Counted from the stretch's first letter, positions 33,870-46,724 are shown. The stretch is DNA of 64,000 bases from Sclerodactyla briareus (GCA_026419785.1 JAODTK010005915.1:155001-219000); one strand, 5' to 3'. Notes: generated from the sequence alone by a model not told the origin. A program made the numbers and translations.

Positions 33870-36800
33870 GGTCTAAAAAAAACCCTTTGGGCCTATCGAG
33901 TAGTCCACTCCCTTGAGCAATGATCAGATACGAGAAGGGAACAACAAGACAATAGAGTACAGTCCACTCTGGACTGGCACCGGCACATCATTCATAGAAA
34001 GTATGTGTAGGTGTGTGCACTGAAAACCATATTATTTGTTTTGTCTTAGTAATGAACAATCTTTTGAAATCAACAATCAGTAGTGGAAATCACCATTCCT
34101 TCACATACCAAGTTTCCCAAGTTGGTCAGCGGTCACTGACCGAGGAGAAAATATGTCGGTATCGTCAAAACATGACCAATGGAGCAACCTTGGAAACATT
34201 AGCACTGTCTTCATGTATATTACGAACAGCCGATGAAGCAGAATCATAAGATGTGTGATGATGTGTCGGACGTCTGATGAACTCTTTTCTCGAGAAGGTC
34301 ATGTGGTAATCTCAAAGTAGATAAACAGAATTTCTAACTAGGCACTTTTCCAAGAGTACCCACAATATAACTATTAAAGTATTCAATATCACCTCTCGTG
34401 GAGGGGGGGGGGGGCGATTATATTACTCCACAACATGCTTGATTTAACATTGGGACTGTTATTTCTAGAGAAGAGTCCAATGGAGCGATCAGCTGTGGTT
34501 AAGTCTCCCTTCGGTAATGAAATTGAAAATAATTAAGTTGATTTCCACTCCACCTCTTTTCTGTTTGGCCCGGTGGCCACATGAGCTATAACCCGGTAAA
34601 TGTATGAGGGGGGAACATGACTTGTCGCTCGAGCAGGTGTCAGTGAATGAAACAGATAGGCGGAGTTATAATTCAGTAGGGAGAGAGAAATTTTTACTGG
34701 CATAAAAGAACTGTCTGAAGAACTGAGAGTGTCAGTTTCTCTGGCATGAAATTTTTGTTCAGCTCCGCTGTTGTGATGGAGCAAAATGCAAAGGCTGATC
34801 TTCGAGCTTCATCAATTTCATTGACATTCATCTATACTGTAGTATTACCGTGTTGTGGATCATCACAACCATTATCATCAGAATCCTCGATGATCATATT
34901 GCAAAAGGATTTTTTTTACGTTAAGCTTAACTCCGGGGCAACTAGCTGAAAGATGTGGTTATACATTCTCTATCATGATTGAAAAGACGGACGGCACTGA
35001 AATCCTCATTACTCCCGACGAAAAATTTGTTTCTCTCAACATGAATGTCACTACCAGATTGCGTGATACTACTACTACCTACTACTAACTACTACTACTA
35101 CTACTACTATAATACTACTATACTAAAAGAAAAACACCAAAACAAGAATAATAATAATATAATAATAATAATAATAATAATAACTCATCTTCATCTGATT
35201 TGAGACGGAAAATGTATGTTTCTTCGTCTCGTTCTGAATTTCCCAAAGCAATATTCCATCACCTTTTGTTTATGGTTGTTGATATAGCAATTGTCAATGC
35301 CATGAATCATTCGTTTCAACAATTGTTGTCCCTTGAGTTTAAGAGGAAAGTTCTTTGGCTATATTAATTTATCTGGATTTATTGGAAGGTACAAAACGAA
35401 GCCATCCCTCTAATTCAATGATTTCATATCCCCTTGAACTTCTTCGTGAAAAACAAAACGATCTAACAATAACCATGGTTAGTTCTCTGAGAGTTATATT
35501 GAGCACGTTTAACTCAGTAACTCACTGGGGAAACTCTTTCATATCATACTAATATAACAGAACGAACATTGCGCGAGTTTTGTCATATACATTGTACTAA
35601 AAACCCTTCGTATGTTTTTCCTAAGCCTTAAGTAACTAGTATAGTATTATTGTATCCTCGTGCACGTGTCGTATGAATCCTTATTATCTCATATCGACTC
35701 ATGTATAGTTTTTACGTTGGAATTTGAAATCGTCGTTTCGTACGGTAACTGCTCAATCACATTAAATATTTTTGCTCACTATCACTCTAATTCTTCCTTG
35801 CTCCAGACGTTGATTCATGTAATCTTAGCTGCAGGTTGTAGAATTTTTCCTCGCCACCGCCTCATCATTAATCGCCCCAAGTTTCAAATTCAATTGGAAT
35901 TATTCTGCGCGCCGGTGTATGAAAGGATGTGTTCAAAACGATTCAGGGTTGGGGAACTTTCAGAACCGCTCGAACCAGATTTGAACGTTTTGCCATTATG
36001 CTGGGCCCCCTTCATTGTTTTCAATTAATTCGGTCGTCGAATGTACGAGAGCTGACTCGCTCCAGTTACCTTCGAATGTATTGGTCGCTAAACTTGGGCT
36101 ATATTTGAGATGTGATTTTAAGGGAATCCAGACTGGCTATATACATCTGATGCAATGATTTGGGTCACATATGGCTGCCAATATAGAACTCGGGCACAGT
36201 ACTCGTCGATCCTATATAAAACAGGTAAAAACGGCGATATCCTCCATCTGACAGATTTTGCAGAAACTAAGGTTGAAACGAGACGACCGTACATCAGCAC
36301 AGGAGTGATGGAAACAACGAAAGACGAAAATATAATCACTCCAAGCGGGGACAGATCTAGAGAGTGAATAAGGCGATGCCTTTCGAGTGTCGGGGGCCTG
36401 AACGCGCACAGGCTGAATCTCCTCGCATTGTTTTCGCAATTTGAAACGAAATATTGATGCAACAAATGAATATGTCTTAACCGGCAGCATCACCACATCT
36501 CCTGGATTCTTCCTGCCGACAATAAGTAAATTCAGTGGGTTTTCTTGTCCAAGATCTTATTGTCATTTCTTTCTCTTTCTTCGTCAGTTTGATTTGAAGT
36601 ATGCTACCTCGTTACGATTTTTTTTTCTTTTTTTTTCTTTTTAAAACCTTTTTTTCACATGTCAAATAAATGGAAAAATAATGGGAATCAATTTGAACTT
36701 TGTTTCAGTGTACTATGAATGTCAAACGCTATTACCTTTGACATATTCTCATTGGAGAGCGGAGGGGGAGCAACACATCTGAGCAGGCCAAATAATGGCA

Positions 36801-39125
36801 AATGTAATGTGATGAAAAATTATTTATTAAGCTTAGTGGATTACTCTACGCGAAGTGTTGCTGCTCTTCCGGCTACGGAAGATCGCGGCCAGGAAGTTTC
36901 GGTTCCATGTATTCCCTGTGTCTTTAATAAGTGTTTCGAAGATGAATTGTCGTCCTCCCTAAATCTCCGTCGCCGTTGCTTGCAATGACGTCACGTGAAT
37001 TTCGTTGGGTGATTCGGTCGGACTTAGAATGAATGTGAGACCCTACATAGAATTTATAATGTGCTATTTCAAAGTGATGGACAAGAATCGGGTGCACATA
37101 AAAAGTTTCTGGATCGTGACGAGTGATGCAATACTGTGACGGTAGTGTCTCTTCAATATAATAGTCCTCAAGTTTACAATAACGGATGGTGGTCAGTGTC
37201 ATTATCTTGAACTATGGTTCAGCTGAATAGCTTTGAAATTGGTAAGGAAACAGGATAGTGGCTTAGGTGATGAGGGATGCAAATTATAGTATCACATTTT
37301 GAAAGTTAGCGATATTTAATGTACATTTACGATTAAATGAAACAATGATTTTCTATGAAAAAATAGCAGCTCTACAACACAGTGCGCATTTTGCTAGGAT
37401 AGCGGCCAATCGGAAGGCGTATGTAGCAAAACATGACCTATCTAATATTCCTATTCAATGCCGCTCATATATTGAAAGAGCTTGTACGTGTGTTCTGTAT
37501 TCAGTAAGTCGGGGTGGACAGGGACTTCAAAGTACACGAAAGCGTTAAAACGATTGAAACATAATTTGCCCTCAACACGTTAGGAAAATATTTTTGATAG
37601 TCTTTTTGATTCCGCGTGGTTGTTTTATTGGAGGATTAAAATAAAATCGGTTTGAATCCAGCAGTTGTTTCTCTGTAACTCGGCTGATATGATATACATA
37701 AAGCAATATCGCGTCGAGTATTTTCCACATTTATTAAACTGAGCGAAGTTTCCAGGATGGGACCTTGAATCCCTTATAGCCCACCCAGTCTTACGAAAAG
37801 CATTGCCTTAACGCACCGAGGCTTAAGGGTAACACTACCATTTTAGCTTAATATATAGAAAATAAAAACATTATGATTTCCGTCTCAAACCTTGTTCGTG
37901 GGAGATGAAAATGTTTCCGGGCTCTTCCTCAGTACTTAGCCTCACATGACAGCTCCAATAGAGAAGATTTCTATATCACTTTTGCTTCTTGAAGAGAGGT
38001 AATAAATTACCAGTACCTTAGGGATTAAGTCCCACAACTTTGAATAACATTTTTGAAGGCTGCGATTGGCTGGAATGCTATTATTCAGGGTTGCCATTTT
38101 GGTATTCATACATGTTCTGCTTTTAATACCATTCATTATCAATTGCGTGGCATATATTAAGGTGGAATCGACAGGCTCGTTGGCTACGTATGCATACACT
38201 GCCAACTGTTGAATTTAATAATTAGGCTATTGATAAACCGTAACATAAATAAATAACAAATTGACCAGAAAGGTCTGACGATTTTGGCAACCTTTATTCA
38301 AATTCAGTCTGGCAAGTAGCTTGAGAACTAAATTCTACCTAGCTGCGAACTTGGGTCATTGATTTGAGGGACATTTTCAAAATGCGAGGTATAATCGCAC
38401 TGGAAATAATCAATAGTTGCACCGTTTGTCAATAGGAAATTAACATTATTCCTTTAGGTATTTCGATTTTTTTTTTCCAGGAATTTCTTGAAATTTGGTG
38501 GATTGGAGTTATGTATATATATATACACATTTCACCAAATAAGCCCATACGCACGGTCCTGTACATTACAACTGAGGGCAATTGTGGCTAAACCAGATCC
38601 GGGGGTCACACGTTTGTTCCAGTTGGGGGGCTAACACAGGCGGCACACATTAACAACCACACAGCACCAGGGGGTAGTTTAGCGGGTGCGTGCCACCAGT
38701 GTGTGTTTCACTGAATCAAAAGTTAGGGGTTTTTTTCCAAGTCAATCGTCCATTCTTTGGGCCTCTGGGCTGCACTTGCGCTTCAAGTTTTCCTACAGAT
38801 CCGATAGAAAATTCTGTGATCGTATAGATGATTATCTTTCACATTTCCTTCAGCCAGTATCCGGCGATAAAGCACATTATTTTCGAGCGTATATTCGATC
38901 TTTGCCCAAGCCTACCGGTTGTTTGCCTTAGCACACATTAAACCATTTAGTGAAAGAATACGGGCGCTCGATGACAGCCGACGTTACGTATCGTCCCGAA
39001 AGGATCGACCACAGAGCCACAAACTTTTCCTGGGATAAAACAGTACACGGGAAATCTTAGACGACACAAATCTCACAGTGGCCCTAATCGTACGTCTGAA
39101 ATATTCGGGTCTTTATGATCCATGA
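33870..39125. other. No gene recognised; simple repeats
   Basis: Contains a G run (34402-34413), the trinucleotide array at 35066-35185 and T/C-rich tracts at 36618-36650. ORFs such as 35660-36028 (122 codons) and 36118-36465 minus (115 codons, overlapped on the other strand by 36155-36367) have no recognisable domain. Confidence 0.4.
35066..35185. repeat. (TAC)n then (ATA)n microsatellites
   Basis: ACT/TAC trinucleotides (35066-35125), a 25-base A-rich break, then AAT/ATA trinucleotides (35149-35182). Confidence 0.9.
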
Positions 39126-39129
39126 CAAG

Positions 39130-39420
39130 TGGTCCTGTAGAGATTCATAAAAAACTCTCCGGGGATTCCCTAGAATTCCAATAAAGAAAAAATATTTAAA
39201 ATCCTGTTTTGGACTCTCTGTAGAGATGCTATGTTTTCTTCGGACATTCTTTTAACATATTTAGTTTCTTGAGAACTCTACAGAGTTCCTTACAAGTCCT
39301 CTATAGTTTTTATATTATTTTGATATTGTTGAAATTTAAAGAAATTACAATAGAGTTGTTTTCAAAAATCGTATAGTTTCTAGAGATTTTTCATCGAATT
39401 CTATAGATCGTTTTTGCGTA
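39130..39420. repeat. Cluster of CTCTANAGA-type palindromic motifs
   Basis: Short near-palindromes of the CTGTAGAGATT / CTCTACAGAG / CCTCTATAG / TCTATAGA type recur roughly every 20-60 bases (39134, 39219, 39278, 39299, 39377, 39400). This gives a loosely periodic region. There is no clear fixed unit, so it is either an old decayed satellite or coincidence. Confidence 0.4.
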
Positions 39421-40039
39421 AGTCTTCTGTGCAAAAAAAATCCACCAAAAAGCAACAAAAGGCACAAAACCAACAATATTAGAATATTCATACTGACTGT
39501 TTCAATCCACAGTGAGAGCATACACCGCAGGCACAAATCTCTGAGAGAGCACTCTTGGACAATTCTTCAATGTTAAACTGTGATGTGATTTCGTTTTCTT
39601 AGTATTGTGACCTTCGTTCTGCATGGTTTGAAAAAACCTCTCTCTTTCATCCCATTTTTTTTTTCTCTCTTTACTGTTTAGTGGTTCTGTTACTTGTTCG
39701 ACACTAATTGAGGTTTTTTCTTGTCTCTTTCGTGATTTAGTGCGTTTGCTGCTGTAGTGTAGTTTCATCTGCTTTCGGGTTTTCAGTGTAGGCCTATTTT
39801 AGTTGTCTCTTACAATTTTGACCTTTTAGTTGTATTCTTGTTTTTGAAAGTGCGATTGAGGTCGAATAACAGTTAGATAAACTGATACTTGTGTGAGCAT
39901 TGTTTTTCCTTCTCATCTTCTGCTGTTAGCTCGTTCGGTTGATTCCGTTTGCTCACCATGGATTGGCAAGTGGGTGTAATGCTGTTACTGCGAAAGTGGG
40001 GCGATTAGTTCCGGTCGGGTTAATAGCTTCAAAGGGGTA

Positions 40040-40470
40040 GATTTCAGGATACTATCAAGGGATGAGTTTGTGTATACGTACAGGAAGTGTAAATCAGTTT
40101 TAGCGGAATGGAGCGGGTACTGGAAAGTTTGGGAAGGAGAGTCTGGGTGGGTAAGGCAACGGCGGGCGTTTATCCCAGTTCTTGCTACTAGGAAGAGTTT
40201 TTTTTTAGGTGTGTTGTGGGTTGAGGAAGCCGTGCAGGGTGGTCAGTCGGATGGCGTACCGGCGGGTGGGAGTGTAGGAATAAGATGCAGGAGGTTCAAG
40301 CTGAGTGGTTGCAGTGAAGGTGTCTGTGGGAGAGGATATGAATTAAGGAAGTGTTTTTGCTGGTTGGGGACTCGATTTTCCGGTCTGCTGACATAAACGG
40401 GCGTTTAGTCGTGTTGATAGCCGAAGCGGTCCGCGTGTCTGCCCGCCGGGTGCAAGTGTGAGGCCATAAG
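40040..40470 (+). pseudogene. LINE family A ORF1-like, with GDSL/SGNH-type block
   Basis: The region encodes basic and Gly-rich protein (WVRQRRAFIPVLATRKSFF…GGSVGIRCRRFKL) followed in another frame by LLVGDSIFRSADINGR (about 40358-40402). GDS followed by a hydrophobic context is the block I signature of the SGNH-hydrolase (esterase) domain carried by ORF1 of many CR1/L2 elements. Later SGNH blocks could not be traced through the frameshifts. It would act in the LINE ribonucleoprotein; the catalytic role in such ORF1 proteins is not established. Confidence 0.5.
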
Positions 40471-40974
40471 TGGAGGGTTTAAGGATTTGTCGGGACGAAG
40501 AAAGTGGTGTTGTTGAAATAGGACAAATACCCTACGGGGGAACTGCCAAGGATGTCCTTAAATCCCGTTTTAAAGTTGTTTGTGCCTGCTGAAGTCTACT
40601 AGTCTAAAGTCGCGATTCGTGGTATCTCCCCAGGTTTGCCGGTCGGGTTGCTGATAGAAACATAGCGGGCCTAAAGCAGGTGTTGGAGTGGAGTGCGCTG
40701 GGCTGGGAATGAAGTTTGTGGACGTGTCGTTTTTCTGAGACGAGGAATCTTTTCCTAAGATGGTCCCTTCACTTATGGTCTGGGGCCCATCGGTGTTTAG
40801 GGAAGTTGGGTAATTCCTTGTGGACGGGTTGTTAAACTAGATTCCGGGGGCGAAGGGTATCAGGTTCCACTACGGCCAGGTTGTAAAAGTCGTGTCCCCG
40901 GCGACGGTGGTTGAACTAGGCCGGGCAAGCTATGTACTATTTGCGATAGGCAGATTAGCAAGCTGCATTTTTTC

Positions 40975-41690
40975 TCCGCTAATGTTCAATTATCAGGGAT
41001 AAATTTGATGAGTTCCGAATTTTGGTCCAGGAACGGAAGCCTGACGTAGTTTGGAATAACAGTCTTGTCTGAACAGTGAATTTTCTCAGGCGAAGTTAAC
41101 GTTTCCCGGTTAGGTTTGCTTATGGCATATCGGACAGATACTCTTCCTGTGGCCATTGGGGTGGAATTTTCGTGGATGTGATTCTGACTTCATAGCAGTG
41201 AGAGATCAGATATTTGTGTTAGTTATGTCCAATTCTGGTTTTGGTGTGAAATTCCGTCCAAAGCTTCAAGAATTCCCAATCCTTTATAGTCGGTTGTGTA
41301 TATCTCCCAACAGCTCTGAGAGCAATAACTCCTTTCTTTTTTCAAGTTCGGTACGCATTATTATGGTTTTCAATTATCCCAGTATTCCGTGGTCAGATGG
41401 TAGTAGTGTATGCCGGTTCCTGCTTTTTTGTAAATGTCCACCAAGATTGTTTCCTTTTCGCCGCATGTACATTTTCCTACTAGGAAGAATAATATCTTGA
41501 TTTAGTTCTAGTAGTGATCCAGGTTCCGTGGAATAATGTAGAAGAGTTTTGGTAAGCTTGGTGCAAGTGTATCACTTATATTATCGCTGTCGATGTGTCT
41601 TGTTCTTGCAATATTCCACAGAGCGTTGAGCTCGTTTCCTTGTGTCCGAGGAGGGCCGATCCTGGATGGCATTTCGGGTTTTTGAGTAAT
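40975..41690 (+). pseudogene. LINE family A ORF2: AP-endonuclease-like domain
   Basis: KFDEFRILVQERKPDVV (about 41003-41056) matches the region after the N-terminal catalytic Asn. SSCGHWGGIFV (about 41142-41175) fits the GGGVAIFV-type block. KFRPKLQEFPIL (41251-41290) and SPNSSESNNSF (41307-41340) match the YRPP-type region. The downstream GDFN-type and SDH blocks are heavily degraded (about 41360-41600). The domain would nick target DNA for target-primed reverse transcription; this copy cannot. Confidence 0.6.
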
Positions 41691-42254
41691 TTAGATTGGT
41701 CTCATTTTTCTAAGGAAAATTTGAATGCCGAGGACTCCTGAAAGGTTCATTGGCAAAGTTTAACGATTAATGGAAATTTACGTTCTTGCAGTCTTCCGCA
41801 CTAATAACAAATGGCCTTCTTGTATGGAAATGGAGGTGTTTCTGCCGTTAAACGTCAGAGACATCTTTTGGCGACTTTATCGTCTACTGTTTCTTCGTCT
41901 GGGGGGGGGGGGGAAAAAAAAAAAAAAAATTTTTAGATCAATTTTTTTTCAAAGTTCTCAGAGGCTTGTCAACCGTTTAGTTTCTGGTGCTTAGCTCGAT
42001 TTCGAGAGGCCGATTGCCTCTAATATAAAGGATAATCCTCGTGCATTTTTTCTCTTATGTTAGGGGTAAGCAGTAAATTGAAGACAGCATGGTCCCCCGT
42101 TCGTGTGTGATTCAGGTAATACAACCACAATAGTCATGAGATTGCTTAGCGTTCTTAATACCTATTTCTCGTCGTATTGACTGAGGAAAACTTGGATATT
42201 TCCAATGACCTTGTGGTAGTGTGCTCAATAAAACAATGGTAATTTAATAATTTC

Positions 42255-44330
42255 ACCCTGATGTGATAAAGGAGAAACTGCAGAAGCTCAAAAGTGGTGA
42301 GGCTCCTGGTCCCTATGGCTTTGCCCCCCTGTTGAAATCTTTCGCCGACCAGTTGTCTGTTCCATTAGCAATTATTTTCAATAACACCTTGCAAGAAGGT
42401 GTTGTTCCGGAAGAGTTGGAGAAGAGCAAATTTTTCTACAATTTTCAAGAGGCAACCGTTCTCTTCCTTGTAATTACGACCAGTGAGTCTTACGAGTGTG
42501 TCTGCAAGGTGTCAGATCCATCATTCGTGATCATATTGTCCGATTTCTTCATGAGTATAGTCAATTCGGGGTTCTCAGCATGTTTCAGGAAAAATGTTCG
42601 TGTTTGACTATCTCTTAGAATTTATGGAAGATGTTACTATGCAGTTGACAACGCAGTGCTGCTGATCCAATTTTCCTGACTCCAAAAAGCTTTTTACAAT
42701 GTTCCTCATGAGCCTCTCTTGCTTAAATGAAAAGTTTGGCATTACGGGGAATGTCCGTGACTCTGGAGTCGTCAGTGGCTTCTCAATAGGGAATGAGTTG
42801 TCATCAATGGGGCGTTCGTCTCACTTTGCAAAAAGTCCCATGGTGTTTCCCAGAATCGGGTTCATGGGCCTTACTTTTTTTTCTGGCGTATATTGACGAT
42901 CTGCAGACATTACAGACTCGCCCCTTGAACCGATGACATAGCTAATGACCTCCTTAACGACAGATGCCACCTTCTTGTGGTTTCTACCGCGGACTGGAAG
43001 TGGTTTTTTAATCAAATGAATGATTTAAATATTCGCTTCTCTCATTCTCATTGTCACATTCGGATCGCTGGCAAATGGTAGACTGAAATAAACGTTTCAA
43101 TGATCAAAATCTGTCAATTTTGCGCCTGAAACGATAGAATCCGAGTTTATCTGAATCCGTTCGAAAAGTGGATCTGTTGAAAATATTTTCATTTTCGGCC
43201 GTCTCCGTATTTTACGTTTCCTGTTGATTTTTTCTGAGAAAAATATATGTATCCCATACGATTTCCTCCAGACCATTTCATGTTTTCAGGTTTATCCTCC
43301 TCCACGTCGTTTTTTCGCGTTTCACGTTCAAAAGTCCGTTCCCAGTACAATTGAAACCACTTCAAGGTCAAATCCCAACTGGTCCAAGAAATGCTTCCTT
43401 GGGGGCAGCTGCTTGATATTTTTGTCCGTGAACCGGCCGATCGGCCGTTCACTTTGCCACCGTTCAAGGGGCTGGAAATTCTAATGGATTCGGTGCATTC
43501 CAGATTAAAAAGATTGCAGACGATACCAGTTGCATCCGGGTTTGCTTCGAAGGATGTTGCAATTGTCCAAAGGATCTTGTTGAAAAAAAAAAAAAAATTA
43601 TAATTCTCCACTGGTCTTTCGATTGGCAAATGTTTTCATTGCCATGCAAAGTGCAAAGTTATGCATGATTGTTTCCCAATCGCAACGCTTCTTCAGTTGA
43701 ATGTCAAAATATTCAACAGGTGAATTCAGAAGAGAATCTCGTGTTCATTTTTATTCTTCTTTGAAACCTTCTAAGCAGTGTGCTGAGCTTCGAGTAAAGG
43801 TAACTGAATTCTGGCTTTGATTTAGACCGTCACTACCTTCAGTTTTCCTCGATAAATATATTGTTGTCAGGTTGGTTAAGCAGCTTGTGAGACCTACTTG
43901 GAGTATGCTGTGCCAAGTCTGAATCCATATTTCTCGAAAGACCAGCAATTAATTGAAAACGTTAAGCAGAGGGCTACTAGAATATTTAGCTGTCTGAGAG
44001 ATTTACCATACGAGCAAAGATTAAGGCGTCTCATTCAACCCGATGGACAGGGGAACGAATTCGTGTGATTTGATTTCAGATTTTTCAAATTGTTCACGGT
44101 TTCGAGGGCCTTTCCTTCCACTATTTCTTTGAGGTTCCCAAAAGTTAACCACCAATAGGGGTCATTGTCTCAAGCTTCGTGGCAAAAACGCTGAGAGTGG
44201 ACATCGGAATATTTCTTTTCTCCTAAGAGTTATTAATGAGTGGAATAGCCTCTGAAATGCCTGTTCTGTTCCTAAGAGTGTGAAGCATTCAAAAACAGTT
44301 TCTTGATTTATTTTTCAGAACTGTGGGCGA
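42255..44330 (+). pseudogene. LINE family A ORF2: reverse transcriptase
   Basis: The RT opens with IKEKLQKLKSGEAPGPYGFA (42266-42325) and LSVPLAIIFNNTLQEGVVPE (42350-42410), the classic start of a jockey-superfamily RT. Further on are GFRKK-like and PQGSVLG-like remnants, FLAYIDDL (about 42880-42903), a degenerate ADDT box (43511-43522) and WSFDWQM (43612-43632). Then come thumb blocks, PYFSKDQQLIENV (43926-43965), DLPYEQRLRRL (44000-44030) and the C-terminal NEWNSL-like block (44236-44255). Over ten frame changes are needed. The catalytic Asp pair can be seen, but not in a continuous frame. Confidence 0.8.
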
Positions 44331-44444
44331 ATTCTTTTAGCATCTGGGTTGTTCTACTCTTTTGGGATGTGTTTGTGCTTTTGGGGTCTCTCAGTAGGAT
44401 TTTGTCCCTTCCTGCCCTTTTTCACTAAACTTAAACTACAGATA

Positions 44445-45195
44445 TGAGAACCACTCAGTTCTACCCGGTAAATGGCCTAATGTGTGGTATCCCGCCCGCC
44501 TGCGCAAAAAAAAAAAAAAAAAAAAGAATTGCGAATTACGGTCGATAGCACTTGTTGGGCTTCATTGAAACTTGTCAGTAAATTGAAAACGAGTACAGAA
44601 GAGTAATGCCAAATAATACTCGATGACAACAAGACGGTCCCTTTCTTAACTGGAAAACTGGAGCACTAAAACGCATTCTGGTCCATTACAACAGTACTCC
44701 AAAATGTAAGAGTACTTCACGTTTTAGTTTAAACCTCCAATTAAGTGTGATTGGCTCTTATGGAGAGATACTGGATGTTCTTTTGTATTGAAGAATTGCG
44801 GTGTTCGCCATTGCGTTGATATATTTTCGGTATTCCTGTAGCTCGAAAATGGTGTCGGTCATTTCTTAAAAAACTGTAGGTGCGGTTGAATCCAGGTGAA
44901 ATCAGTACATTATAACATATAGTTATACTTTCTTTTCGCGTTTATTTTATATTGTTGTCTATTCACTGATAATTCGACACAACTGCTCGAACTGTGGTAG
45001 GGGGTTCCGTTCCAGGGTTGGGCGTGGTGGTCGTGGGTGTGGGTGTGGTGGTGGGGTTGTGAGGGTTGAAGCGACTACATTACTTTTTTTCTAACACCTT
45101 TCATTTGAGCGATGAAAAAATCCATCGTGTTGAAAAGTAAAGAGCTTGAGGGCGCGGTGTGGGGGGGGGGGGGGGGGGAAACACGTTTTGAAGCT
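44445..45195. other. No gene; A run and G-rich tracts
   Basis: A run of 20-odd A at 44504-44525, a G/T-rich stretch (45000-45068, repeated GTGGTGG/GGGTGTGG) and a run of about 17 G at 45162-45178. No coding similarity. Confidence 0.5.
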
Positions 45196-45231
45196 TTCTA
45201 CATGGGATGTTACTCCTTCCTATACAAACAT

Positions 45232-45475
45232 ACCCATATTGTTCGAAGGTTAACTTCGTCAAACCGCTTCGTTCTATAATCATTCTGTACTTCTTGAGCC
45301 GCATTTCCCCATTGCCAGCTCGTATTGGATGCGGATGTGATGTTTTCTTCTCTAGTCAAGGTAGAGTGGGAATTGGCAGAACCTGTGGTCTCCCTGATAG
45401 CTACGGTGCCTAGGTCATTGGCAGTAGAGGAATCGCCGAGTTTCACAATAGCTTCGATAATGAGGTTAAGGTCAG
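45232..45475 (-). CDS. Exon-like ORF on minus strand, unknown
   Basis: A minus-strand frame of about 80 codons begins after AACCAG (possible acceptor, about 45480) and reads like ordinary protein: IIEAIVKLGDSSTANDLGTV, then REENITSASNTSWQWGNAAQ, then YRTKRFDEVNLRTIW. It then meets GG|GTATGT (about 45232), a usable splice donor. Low repetitiveness and balanced composition set it apart from the surrounding chance ORFs. There is no recognised domain. It could be an internal exon of the same minus-strand gene as 48191-48539. Confidence 0.3.
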
Positions 45476-45689
45476 CTGGTTGAAGTTTCTAATTAGCGAT
45501 GTTCAACATAGTCCGTGGCGTTAAGTGGTAGAAGGCGATTTTCAAAATTTTCAGAATTGGCAATAGCAGTGGTGAGTGTTTGGAGTATGCTTGAAAGTTA
45601 TTTCCAGGATATGCTTCTCAATAGATAGATAGACGTATTTTATGAATATCAGACAATACAAGTTGGCTGATTCCCCAAAATATTGATTT

Positions 45690-46720
45690 TTTCGATATCG
45701 AAGGCAAATTTTTTTTCTGATATCCAGAATTAAATTGTGTATATCAAGCATTCAATTTGTGATATCCAGATCAAATTTGGATATCCAAAATTCAATTTCT
45801 GATATCGAGAATTCAAGTGTTTTAATTTCGTGATATCCAATTCAATTCGTGATACCCACAATTAAATTTCTGATATCAAGAATTTGAGTGTTGATCATCC
45901 ATAAGAACCAAAAGGAAATTTTGATATCAAGTCAGCAAATTTCAGTATTCAGATGATTATCAATATCCAAATAACATCCCATACGTGATTTCAGATATCA
46001 AGAACTCGATATTTTATTCGTGATACCCAATTGTTTTTGTTTTTTTTGTTTTTTCTATATCCCAATTAGAATTTTGATATCCCAAAATCATTTGGAACTC
46101 CCAAAATTCGCTGCACAGCTTTCACAGCATTGGGCTATCCTTAGTTACTTACAGCGCATAAGATGTGTACATACGTGGAGTGCAGTCCAACGGCATTATG
46201 CAGTGCATGCCTGCACTGCTAGGCAATTCCATGCACGTGCCATGTGTTGTTCGCGTGTGTTGAGACACTGCCGCATGTGTCGAGCGACGTTCATTTTCCG
46301 ATATCACGACTTGAATTTCTGATATCAAGAATGAATTTGTGATATCAAGGATTCAATTTCGTTCTCCTGACTTGAATTCCCGATATCACGAATTAAATTT
46401 CTAATATCACGAATACAATTTCTGCTATCCAGAATTTTATTTCGGATATCAAAAATTGTCATCTGGATGTTCAGAAATTGCTTCGCGACATCTGAAATTC
46501 AGAGTGAAATTTGCTTAGCGCTCTTTGACTTCGAGTACAAAATGTTTTGTGTTGGTTCCCAATAGAATTGAGGATTCACGAATTGTGCTACTTCAGATTC
46601 TGATTGGAAGGTGGTTTTCGATATCTCAAATAAATTTTGGATATCAAAATTTGATTTATTGATATTCGAAAATCAAATCCATTTTTCCATATCAAAAATT
46701 TGATTCGAATATCTGTTATC
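45690..46720. repeat. GATATC/GAATTC satellite-like block, ~21-bp period
   Basis: Dozens of near-palindromic units of the type GATATCAAGAATTCAATTTC follow each other, with spacing of about 20-23 bases. Both the GATATC and the (G)AATT(C) parts are self-complementary, so the array can fold or read alike on both strands. Units have drifted (GATACC, TATATC, missing bases). A non-repetitive segment at 46110-46300 interrupts the block. There are no coding signs. Confidence 0.85.
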
Positions 46721-46724
46721 CGAT

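Larger units (their letters stand above)
39830..44440 (+). mobile_element. Nearly full-length CR1/L2-like LINE, family A (copy 3)
   Basis: This plus-strand element of about 4.6 kb holds the standard CR1/L2 order: an ORF1-like region with a GDS block (40040-40470), an apurinic-type endonuclease (40975-41690), a reverse transcriptase (42255-44330) and a 3' UTR ending TTCACTAAACTTAAACTA (44422-44440). The base composition changes sharply to G/T-rich near 39900, which helps to mark the 5' part; the exact 5' end is uncertain. Two shorter copies (8680-8975 and 29190-30160) share its 3' end. All frames are broken by many indels, so it is inactive. Confidence 0.8.

Noticed and set aside
36118..36465. 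115-codon minus-strand ORF with a matching 70-codon plus-strand ORF
   Set aside because: Both strands are open over the same stretch, neither shows a motif or splice support, so neither is called.
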